A DNA stretch of 22,852 nt from an uncultured Eubacteriales bacterium (GTDB lineage: Bacteria > Bacillota > Clostridia > Peptostreptococcales > Anaerovoracaceae), in assembly GCA_900540145.1 (NCBI GenBank), contig UQEW01000034.1, positions 1 to 22,852 on the forward strand, written 5' to 3'. The notes beneath the pieces are model-generated. The model did no database searches, was not told the DNA's origin, and was given only the letters and a program-made list of their open reading frames with translations. The position numbers and the translations under genes were made by a program. This document shows positions 8,136-14,628 of this stretch, one piece after another; position 1 is the stretch's first letter, and each line of letters begins with the position of its first letter.

Positions 8136-8186
8136 TAAAAGGAGCTATCTTGTTGGAAGCAAGATAACCAAGACAAGATAACTCCT
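8136..8186 (-). terminator. Hairpin with short U-tract after dctP (attenuator or mRNA-processing stem)
   Basis: The arms at 8140-8153 and 8173-8186 pair over 14 positions with one mismatch. On the minus strand the stem is followed by TTTTA. It lies in the 165-bp gap between the dctP stop and the LUD gene start, the widest gap inside the cluster. A leaky terminator or 3'-end stabiliser would let the solute-binding protein be made in excess of the downstream enzymes. Confidence 0.5.
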
Positions 8187-8267
8187 ATTGTCATTTTATA
8201 AGTTTGCTCAGCTATTTTTAAGAATGCTTTACCGAGCTGATATTGTCTGATATTGTCATATCAAACG

Positions 8268-9335
8268 CTAATTGCTATACGTTTCCACATCTTCCAGCAA
8301 CAAGTTGAATATCTCTTTGCCTTCTTCACCGGCAAACTCCTCTATCTGATCCCTTACAGGCATGCTGGCGTCAATAAATGCCTGTCTTTCTTCGTCAGTA
8401 AGCTCAATAAATTCAAGCTCAGGCTTGTTCTCTTTGATTATCTTGGTCTTTTCATCAAGCAGAGTCTCAAGAGTTTCAAGAGCGAAAGGTCTGAGTTCTT
8501 CTTTTATCTCTTCCAGCATTGCCTTGTCTTCATCAGAAAGTGAATTGTAGAAATCACCGTTCATTGACATGAAGGAAGCCATTTGCGCATGATTGGACAT
8601 AGTGATATAATCCAATACTTCATAGAATTTCATCTCTTCCATGGCGTTCATAGGCTGCTCTGTACCATCAACTGTACCAAGCTGCAATCCTGAATATGTC
8701 TCGGTAAATGCCAAAGGAGTAGGTGTAGCGCCAAAAGCCTCATAGTTGGCTGAAAGCAAAGGAGATGACATGATTCTCATCTTGAATCCATCAAAATCAT
8801 CCACAGTTCTGATTGGAACTGTCGCTGAACCCCACTGCATGTTTCCTAAAGTAAACCAGTCATAAGTTACCAGATTTCTTTCAGCGAACATTTCATCCAG
8901 TGCAGCTGTAGCTTTTCCTTCTGTCAGCACCTGAGCGTTAACAGCGTTGTCGTCTGAAAATACGAAGTTAAGTGACAGAGCTTGTACCGCAGGGAACAAA
9001 TCTCCTACATCGCTGGAAGCAAAGATTCCCAACTGAATGCTGCCATTCATAAGCATTTCAACTTGTGAAGCAGTATCTCCGAGAGAACCTACAGGATATA
9101 TGTCAACCTGTATTCTTCCATCGGATTTTTCTTCAACCAGATCTGCGAACTTGTGAGCGTAACGGTCATACATGGTGTCTGTACTTTCTGAATGAGCAAG
9201 TTTCCATACAGTTACATCTCCGTCTGTTTCCGCGCCGCCACCATTGCTGTCGTCACCGCCACAGCTAGTAAATGCAACCGCCATCACTATGGTCAGCAAC
9301 AGAAGCATTGCCAGGGCCAAAAATTTCTTTTTCAT
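8268..9335 (-). CDS. dctP: TRAP transporter solute-binding protein (lipoprotein)
   Basis: The 355-residue protein has a lipoprotein signal peptide with lipobox FTSC and the modified cysteine at C25, then a Gly/Ser/Asp linker and a DctP-type domain (WKLAHSESTDTMYDRYAHKFADLVEEKSDGRIQV is split here only by description; key parts are AHSES, KSDGRIQVDIYP and FKMRIMSSPLL). It should be membrane-anchored outside the cell and deliver solute to DctQM. AAGGAG lies about 9 nt upstream of ATG 9335. TRAP systems normally carry organic-acid anions, amino acids or compatible solutes such as ectoine. The arginine in KMRIMSSP matches the position of the conserved carboxylate-binding arginine, so a carboxylated ligand is likely. 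Confidence 0.93.
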   Translation of the reverse strand: MKKKFLALAMLLLLTIVMAVAFTSCGGDDSNGGGAETDGDVTVWKLAHSESTDTMYDRYAHKFADLVEEKSDGRIQVDIYPVGSLGDTASQVEMLMNGSIQLGIFASSDVGDLFPAVQALSLNFVFSDDNAVNAQVLTEGKATAALDEMFAERNLVTYDWFTLGNMQWGSATVPIRTVDDFDGFKMRIMSSPLLSANYEAFGATPTPLAFTETYSGLQLGTVDGTEQPMNAMEEMKFYEVLDYITMSNHAQMASFMSMNGDFYNSLSDEDKAMLEEIKEELRPFALETLETLLDEKTKIIKENKPELEFIELTDEERQAFIDASMPVRDQIEEFAGEEGKEIFNLLLEDVETYSN

Positions 9336-9425
9336 AAGTCGTTTCTCCTTTCTTAGCCTTTTAATTTTAACAACCTATAAAACCTTTAAAACCTATAATA
9401 GTATCAACCTTTGATTAACGGTTTA

Positions 9426-10697
9426 TCAGAACCATCTGTAGAATGTGATTATCTGAGGGAAGAAGATAAACAGTACAGATACAGCTATCATTATAATCAG
9501 ATATACCGGAAGCCCCCTTACTACTTTCATGTATGAAACATCAAAAGCAGCGCATGCAGTGAATATGTTGCATCCAAACGGAGGCGAAATAGCTCCGAGA
9601 ATACATTGTACAGTAATTATGATACCAAGCCATATCGGGTCGATTCCTGCTGCCATAGCCGGCTCATAGAATATCGGAGTAACGACTACTACGGCAATCA
9701 ACGGGTCTACGAACATTCCCGCAATGAAGAAGAATACCGTTACCCAAAGCAGGATCACCGTCATGGAAGGATCTGCGCCCAGCACATTGGTAGCTATCAT
9801 CTGCGGTACATTGGCATATGTTAGAACCAGTGAAAATATCTGACCACTGGCAAGGAGGATAAATAAGGTGCCTGTAACTGCTCCTGTAGAGAGAGCAATC
9901 TTGCCCAGATCCTTGATGGTGATAGTCCTGTATATGAACATTTCCAAAATAAGCGCATATAATACAGACACTGCTGCAGCCTCAGTAGGGCTTGCAATAC
10001 CTGAATAAATGCTGCCTACAATTATTACAGGGAATCCCAGAGGTAACAGACCTTTTCTGAAAGCTTGCCCTCTTTCCTTCCATGTGGTTTTCTTCTCTCT
10101 AGGAATGTTAAGCTTCTTCGCGTGAAAATATTGATATATGGAGAAGAGTAAAAAGAGCAGTATTCCAGGGCCTATACCGGCTACAAACATCTCTCCTACC
10201 GATGCTCCTGTTACTACACTGTACATTATCATCGTAACACTTGGAGGTATCAGTGCGGCTATATTGGCTGCGGAAACTATAAGTCCATCTGTATCAGACT
10301 GCCGGTAATTTGCTGCCAGCATTTGCGGTCTTAAGGTCTTTCCAATAGCAACCACAGTAGCTTGAGATGAACCGGAAATAGCTCCAAACAGCGTGCAAGT
10401 TCCGGCTAGAGTAATTCCAAGACCGCCGTGTATATGTCCGGTAAAAGATTTTACAAAATCAACCAATCTCTTGGCCGTATGGCCGGCGCTCATTATATCC
10501 GCTGCAAAAATAAACAGTGGTATAGCAAGCAGTGCAAAAGAGCCGATGCCTTCCATCAATTGCTGTATAATAGTGGTCTCCGGCATCATGGTCAAATATA
10601 CAAATATTACTACGGTTGAACTTAATACCATGCACATGAACATCGGGAATCCAAGCAGAAGGCACGCGAACATGATTATCAATAAAACTGCTAACAT
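9426..10697 (-). CDS. dctM: TRAP transporter large permease subunit
   Basis: The 423-residue, very hydrophobic protein has about 12 transmembrane segments and family landmarks such as SGSSQATVVAIG, LIPPSVTMIMYSVVTG and SPTEAAAVSVLYAL. It forms the ion-coupled channel of the TRAP system. GGAGG lies about 8 nt upstream of ATG 10697, and the codon directly abuts the TAG of dctQ, so the two are translationally coupled. The gene order Q-M-P is one of the common TRAP arrangements. A 90-bp gap with an ACCTATAAAACC-type direct repeat separates it from dctP. Confidence 0.95.
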   Translation of the reverse strand: MLAVLLIIMFACLLLGFPMFMCMVLSSTVVIFVYLTMMPETTIIQQLMEGIGSFALLAIPLFIFAADIMSAGHTAKRLVDFVKSFTGHIHGGLGITLAGTCTLFGAISGSSQATVVAIGKTLRPQMLAANYRQSDTDGLIVSAANIAALIPPSVTMIMYSVVTGASVGEMFVAGIGPGILLFLLFSIYQYFHAKKLNIPREKKTTWKERGQAFRKGLLPLGFPVIIVGSIYSGIASPTEAAAVSVLYALILEMFIYRTITIKDLGKIALSTGAVTGTLFILLASGQIFSLVLTYANVPQMIATNVLGADPSMTVILLWVTVFFFIAGMFVDPLIAVVVVTPIFYEPAMAAGIDPIWLGIIITVQCILGAISPPFGCNIFTACAAFDVSYMKVVRGLPVYLIIMIAVSVLFIFFPQIITFYRWF

Positions 10698-11231
10698 CTA
10701 CTTTTCCTCCCTTCTGATATCCGGCACATATGGGGTGTTAAGGCCAAGGTATATCTCTTTTTCCTGTAAATTTTTAATAAATACAAGTATATATTGCACA
10801 CATGCAAACAAAAATCCAAAGGATATCACTGCCACAACTATGTATTGTGGTACCTGAAGATTTACAGACACTCTGCCTATCATCTTCAAGGAGCCTACAT
10901 ACGTAAAGGATATATAGGTCAATACGCCCATAGTGACCGCTGTAACCGCACTTATTATAAGTGCGTCGACTTTCTGTATCTTATGAGGCATAAAGTCAAA
11001 CAGCCCTAACATGTTGATGTGTTTTCCCGTAGTTACGGCATAACTCAATCCGATAAAAGTTATTATATATATGCAATACAGGCCTATCTCTTCTGTGGCG
11101 TTTATCCCCTTTCCGAAAAGCCTTCCGACCACATTGAAGATAAGCATAAAGGACATGATCAGTACAGCTGCCGCAATCAAAATCTCTTCAAGTTTTACAA
11201 TTACATTATTTATCTTGTAAACAATTTTCAT
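10698..11231 (-). CDS. dctQ: TRAP transporter small permease subunit
   Basis: The protein has 177 residues from ATG 11231 (MKIVYKINN) and four hydrophobic helices, as expected for DctQ (for example LIAAAVLIMSFMLIFNVVGR and VVAVISFGFLFACVQYIL). It binds DctM in the cytoplasmic membrane. An in-frame TTG at 11261 directly abuts the stop of the ureohydrolase gene and has no ribosome binding site, so I use the downstream ATG, which has a weak GCGGGT about 8 nt upstream. Confidence 0.9.
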   Translation of the reverse strand: MKIVYKINNVIVKLEEILIAAAVLIMSFMLIFNVVGRLFGKGINATEEIGLYCIYIITFIGLSYAVTTGKHINMLGLFDFMPHKIQKVDALIISAVTAVTMGVLTYISFTYVGSLKMIGRVSVNLQVPQYIVVAVISFGFLFACVQYILVFIKNLQEKEIYLGLNTPYVPDIRREEK

Positions 11232-11261
11232 AATATGTACCCGCTTTCTAAAGCTGACCAA

Positions 11262-12158
11262 TTACTTTTCGAAGGCGTCATAATATCTGGCAGCAATATA
11301 ATCCAATACCAGATTCGCGCACACATGGCTGGTCAGTTCTCTATGGTCAGTCATTGGATTAACTTCTACAAAGTCTATAATATCTACATACGGAGCGCAT
11401 GCCTTAATCAGATCAGACAGTTGGAAATGGGTCAGTCCTGCAGGTTCTTGTCCGCCTGAGCCCAGTGCATAAGCCATATCAAGAGCGTCAATGTCAACTG
11501 TCATATAAACATAATCTGTATTTTCTCTTACTTTTTCCAATGTTCTCTTAGCTACTTCTTCAACACCGAGTCTATTCAAGTCTCTTGCAGTGAATATTCC
11601 TATGCCGCTTTCTTTTATAAAATGATAGTGCTCAGGATAGTTATAACCTCTAGGTCCAATTTCAACTATGTTCTTGGCATCGTATTTTTCCATTTCGGTA
11701 GCCCTTCTTATCTCGCTGGAGCCTGAATATTTTCCCTGAACTTCCGAGTCAAACTTCAAATCCAGATGAGCGTCAAAGTCGATGATACCTATTTTTCCGT
11801 CGGCAACATCATGCAGAGCCATAATTCCTGCATTAGTAACGGAATGATCTCCGCCAAGCAAAATAGGCTTATATCCTTCTGCCATTACTTTTTTAATTTC
11901 CTCGGCCATATCCTTCAATGCCTTAAAGTGTTCATAGTGAGCAATATTATCACAGTTGCCGAAGTCCTTTAATTCGATCTTGTTGTAATCTACGAGGCGA
12001 TTTTCGTTAACGTCAAACAGATATCCGTCCTCCATCCTGTTCATTATGCCGCTCAATGCTGCTCTTATGCTGTTAGGCGCATATCTGGCTCCCGGCCATC
12101 CTCTGCCTGCTTCAGTATCATAGTTCAGCCCAAGCATTCCAAATTTCAGTTTGTCCAT
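11262..12158 (-). CDS. Agmatinase/arginase-family ureohydrolase
   Basis: The 298-residue protein has the dinuclear-manganese ligands of the ureohydrolase family: GGDHS at 102-106, DAHLD at 129-133 and DID at 222-224, plus the late E-V-N-P segment. Relatives hydrolyse agmatine, arginine, guanidinobutyrate or formiminoglutamate. The loop after DID reads ALDMAYALGSGGQEPAGL where typical agmatinases read LDP...APGTGTPEPGG, so the substrate pocket differs from classic SpeB. AGGAGG lies about 10 nt upstream of ATG 12158. It is the first gene after the sigma-54 promoter and is followed by a TRAP transporter, which suggests it acts on the imported compound or its first product. Confidence 0.88.
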   Translation of the reverse strand: MDKLKFGMLGLNYDTEAGRGWPGARYAPNSIRAALSGIMNRMEDGYLFDVNENRLVDYNKIELKDFGNCDNIAHYEHFKALKDMAEEIKKVMAEGYKPILLGGDHSVTNAGIMALHDVADGKIGIIDFDAHLDLKFDSEVQGKYSGSSEIRRATEMEKYDAKNIVEIGPRGYNYPEHYHFIKESGIGIFTARDLNRLGVEEVAKRTLEKVRENTDYVYMTVDIDALDMAYALGSGGQEPAGLTHFQLSDLIKACAPYVDIIDFVEVNPMTDHRELTSHVCANLVLDYIAARYYDAFEK

Positions 12159-12270
12159 AATATTTGTCCCTCCTCACAAGTAACGATAATACCACTTTTT
12201 GCATATTTATGCAATATTATAAATAAAAATTCACAAATGTTAATATTGCATTAATTTAAAAGTAATTTAC

Positions 12271-12287
12271 TGCAACAACTATGCCAA
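12271..12287 (-). promoter_or_regulatory. Sigma-54 (-24/-12) promoter of the catabolic operon
   Basis: Read on the minus strand, 12287 to 12271 is TTGGCATAGTTGTTGCA. It has the GG and GC dinucleotides separated by exactly 10 bp and TGGCA/TTGCA boxes close to consensus. The predicted start is near 12260, giving a 5' UTR of about 100 nt before the ureohydrolase ATG at 12158. The divergent gene encodes a sigma-54 activator, which makes this assignment much firmer than sequence alone. Confidence 0.85.
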
Positions 12288-12290
12288 CAA

Positions 12291-12316
12291 AAAATGTGTG
12301 TAAAATTACACATTTT
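12291..12316. promoter_or_regulatory. Inverted repeat adjacent to the sigma-54 promoter
   Basis: AAAATGTGT (12291-12299) and ACACATTTT (12308-12316) are perfect 9-bp arms around an 8-bp spacer, starting 4 bp upstream of the -24 box. It could be an activator, repressor or IHF-like site; being so close to the promoter it is less typical as a remote enhancer. Confidence 0.4.
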
Positions 12317-12337
12317 AAGTGCTATTCAGGTGTGCCT

Positions 12338-12355
12338 ATTGTGTTCTTGCACAAT
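12338..12355. promoter_or_regulatory. Candidate upstream activator site (ATTGTG-N6-CACAAT)
   Basis: ATTGTG (12338-12343) and CACAAT (12350-12355) form a dyad centred about 85 bp upstream of the predicted sigma-54 start, the usual distance for an enhancer-binding-protein site. Its TGTG/CACA core is shared with the dyad at 12291-12316. Short arms in AT-rich DNA make chance possible. Confidence 0.35.
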
Positions 12356-12370
12356 TATATGTCTAATTTT

Positions 12371-12400
12371 TTGACAATTTGAATGTTTTACAGACATATT
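12371..12400 (+). promoter_or_regulatory. Possible sigma-70 promoter for the sigma-54 activator gene
   Basis: TTGACA at 12371-12376 is a perfect -35 box; 18 bp further stands CATATT (12395-12400), a modest -10. It would start transcription about 70 bp before the GTG at 12477. Alternative -10-like sequences lie in the AT-rich stretch at 12420-12440. Confidence 0.35.
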
Positions 12401-12476
12401 GTCTTGTTATTTATCAATAATATGTTATTATTATTATAAAATTATGAACTTTCTTATAGACATGAGGAGGCAGGAT

Positions 12477-14120
12477 GTGAAGCGAGAGGATAAAGTTTTC
12501 AAAGAATTATTTGGACATACAGACAGTATTTTAATAATCGATGTAAATGGCAAAGTCCTTTATTATGAAGATTTCAACGACCAGATCAATATGATACGTT
12601 ACGAAAACGCCGTAGGCCGTTCAATTTTCGATCTGTACCCTTTCTTTAAAAGAGAAGATTTTACTGTATTCAAGGCTATAGACTCAAAAAGCATGATAGT
12701 TAATGAACTTCAGCATTTTGAAGTTAACGGTATACCAAAGAAAGCTTTAAATTCAGCCTATCCTTTAATCAATGAAACCGGCGTAATAGGCTGTATGGTA
12801 ATGTCTGTAGAACTGAGCAGCCGGGGAGGGCAAAAAAAACGTAAAAACTTTTCTGCGAAATATAATTTTGAAGATATAATTACCAGAAATAAAACATTTT
12901 TAGCATCTTTTGATGTTTTAAAAAAATTGGCTGCCGGAGATTCCAGCGTTCTTATTTACGGCGAAACCGGTACCGGCAAAGAGCTTATAGCTCACACTAT
13001 CCATAATAACAGTCCAAGAAAGCGAAATCCCTTTATAATCCAAAACTGCGCCGCTATACCTGACAACCTGATCGAAAGCACATTGTTCGGTTCTGTAAAA
13101 GGAAGTTTTACCGGTGCCATAGACAGACCCGGTCTTTTTGAGGTCGCTGATGGCGGCACTTTATATTTTGATGAAATAAACTCACTTTCCATGGATCTGC
13201 AAGCCAAATTATTACGTGTAATTGAAAACAAATCTATACGAAGAGTAGGAGACACTGTGGAAAGAGAAGTTGACGTCCGGATAATCGCATCTACCAATGA
13301 GAATCTATCTACAATGGTTGAAGAAAATCGTTTCAGAAAAGACTTATTCTATCGTCTAAATGTCGCCAGTTATGCCATAATGCCGCTGCGCCAACGCCTC
13401 GATGATATTCCTCTTGTCTGTGAACATTATATAAAAATATTCAATGCTCGTCTAAATCATTTTATTGCCGGCATTGATGATGAAACTATGGCCTTCTTGA
13501 TTTCTCAGCCTTGGGAGGGAAACGTGAGAGAACTGAAAAATGTCATCGAATACGCATGCACTATCAGATCTCAAGGGCTTATAACCATGTCCGACCTGCC
13601 AAACTACATGTTCAGCAATACCAACTTAAGTCCTAATTCCAATGCAGATACTGATGACGCGCTCAACGGCTACGATGGTCCAAGCAGCAGCAATAACAAT
13701 AGCGCATTCAACGGTAACAGCGTGGCTAACGGTAGCAGCACGGTCAACGGCGGTCAACTCAGCGGCGGTCAACTCAGCGGAGGTCAGCTCAGCGGAGAAT
13801 CCCCTACTCTTTCGAAGTTTTCAAAGGACGTGAGCAATTCTAATAATTCAATAAATTCGTTGCGCAACCCTTCCAATAATCCGAATTATAGCGGAAAAGC
13901 TGAGACAGGCTCCGACACTTCAGGAGAATCGTTCGGTAAAAATTTCGAATCTTATATCTCTCCCGGAAAGACTTTGGAAGATCAGCTAAGCGTGCTTGAA
14001 AAAGAAATAATTTCCAGATCGCTTATTGCTAATAGATATAACGTAAGCAAAACGGCTGTTGAACTGAACATTTCGCGGCAGACATTATATGGCAAGCTTA
14101 AGAAGTATCAGTTGTTATAA
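12477..14120 (+). CDS. Sigma-54-dependent transcriptional activator (PAS-AAA+-Fis)
   Basis: The activator has 547 residues from GTG 12477. I choose that start because AGGAGG lies 6 nt upstream; the frame is open further back, but the ATG at 12462 overlaps that ribosome binding site. A PAS-like sensor occupies about residues 1-110. The AAA+ domain has Walker A GETGTGKE at 162-169, a sigma-54 contact loop GSFTGA at 209-214 (consensus GAFTGA), Walker B GGTLYFDEI at 226-234 and the arginine-finger segment FRKDLFYRL. A Fis-type HTH (VSKTAVELNISRQTLYGKL from 523) ends the protein. Between them, about residues 380-496 form a Ser/Asn/Gly-rich linker, unusually long for the family. It is divergent from the catabolic operon and should activate its sigma-54 promoter, as PrdR- or RocR-type activators do. 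Confidence 0.93.
   Translation: MKREDKVFKELFGHTDSILIIDVNGKVLYYEDFNDQINMIRYENAVGRSIFDLYPFFKREDFTVFKAIDSKSMIVNELQHFEVNGIPKKALNSAYPLINETGVIGCMVMSVELSSRGGQKKRKNFSAKYNFEDIITRNKTFLASFDVLKKLAAGDSSVLIYGETGTGKELIAHTIHNNSPRKRNPFIIQNCAAIPDNLIESTLFGSVKGSFTGAIDRPGLFEVADGGTLYFDEINSLSMDLQAKLLRVIENKSIRRVGDTVEREVDVRIIASTNENLSTMVEENRFRKDLFYRLNVASYAIMPLRQRLDDIPLVCEHYIKIFNARLNHFIAGIDDETMAFLISQPWEGNVRELKNVIEYACTIRSQGLITMSDLPNYMFSNTNLSPNSNADTDDALNGYDGPSSSNNNSAFNGNSVANGSSTVNGGQLSGGQLSGGQLSGESPTLSKFSKDVSNSNNSINSLRNPSNNPNYSGKAETGSDTSGESFGKNFESYISPGKTLEDQLSVLEKEIISRSLIANRYNVSKTAVELNISRQTLYGKLKKYQLL
13752..13796 (+). repeat. Three 15-bp in-frame tandem repeats in the activator linker
   Basis: Three consecutive 15-bp units (13752-13766, 13767-13781, 13782-13796) encode GQLSG three times (residues 426-440). 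They differ at only two third-codon positions. They lie in the low-complexity linker, and length variation by slippage would keep the frame. Confidence 0.9.
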
Positions 14121-14144
14121 ATTTATAATGTGTCAAATTGGGAG

Positions 14145-14188
14145 CGTATCCCTCAGCGGCAAAAGATGCCTCGGATTGAGATGATACG
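14145..14188. other. Imperfect hairpin downstream of the activator gene
   Basis: CGTATC (14145-14150) pairs with GATACG (14183-14188). Inside, CTCA can pair with TGAG and GGCA with TGCC, giving an interrupted stem-loop. It starts 25 bp after the stop codon of the activator. No T-tract follows on the plus strand, so it is not a standard intrinsic terminator; it may still be a transcript-end or element-end structure. Confidence 0.35.
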
Positions 14189-14199
14189 ATATATTAGGG

Positions 14200-14253
14200 A
14201 AATTGCGGCCAACTGAGAAATTGTGACCAACTGAGAAATTGTGACCAACTGAG
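14200..14253 (+). repeat. 18-bp tandem repeat, three copies
   Basis: Units 14200-14217, 14218-14235 and 14236-14253 share AAATTGTGACCAACTGAG; the second and third are identical and the first differs at two positions. A fourth, decayed unit follows (AAAAATTGTGTCAGGTTG). Multiple short terminal repeats of this sort occur at ends of IS21-type insertion sequences, but no transposase is present, so that link is only a suggestion. I see no convincing gene between 14121 and 14434. Confidence 0.7.
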
Positions 14254-14434
14254 AAAAATTGTGTCAGGTTGATTCTGTAATAAAATCTTTAATTTAATGT
14301 TTTACTGGATTTTTGAATACGTATGGATGTTTTTTAGATTGTCAGCACTATTTCACAGATGTATCAAACACATTTTTACTAATGCTCATAAAATAAAGGG
14401 CTTTGTATGCCCGGCATTATCAACCTCACGAGCT

Positions 14435-14600
14435 ATTTTGATTCACGCACCTAATGCGAGGCGCACCCCTGGGCTCGCCCTTTTCGCTACTGCTCTTGGT
14501 ATTTCTACTCACGCGCCTCGTATGAGGCGCGACTAAACCTGATCTGCTCTGCTGCGCGGGCTGCGTGATTTTAGCTCACGTGTCCTAAAATATGCTACAA
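14435..14600 (-). CRISPR. Relic CRISPR repeats resembling type I-C (2-3 decayed units)
   Basis: Three related 33-bp units lie at 14435-14467, 14501-14533 and 14568-14600, spaced 66 and 67 bp apart, which leaves 33- and 34-bp 'spacers'. The best unit has a perfect 8-bp hairpin, CGCGCCTC-GTAT-GAGGCGCG (14512-14531). Read on the minus strand it begins GTCGCGCC and ends GCGTGAGTAGAAAT, close to the type I-C repeat pattern GTCGC...GCGTGGATTGAAAT. The first unit keeps the stem partly and the third mainly the 3' handle. No type I-C cas genes lie in the window. I read this as a dead array remnant next to the active type II array. Confidence 0.6.
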
Positions 14601-14628
14601 TTCGTTTTTAAAAATAGTGTGTTATTTA

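Noticed and set aside
14297..14536. 79-codon open frame downstream of the activator gene
   Set aside because: No ribosome binding site, and its second half overlaps the decayed I-C-like repeats; composition does not look coding.
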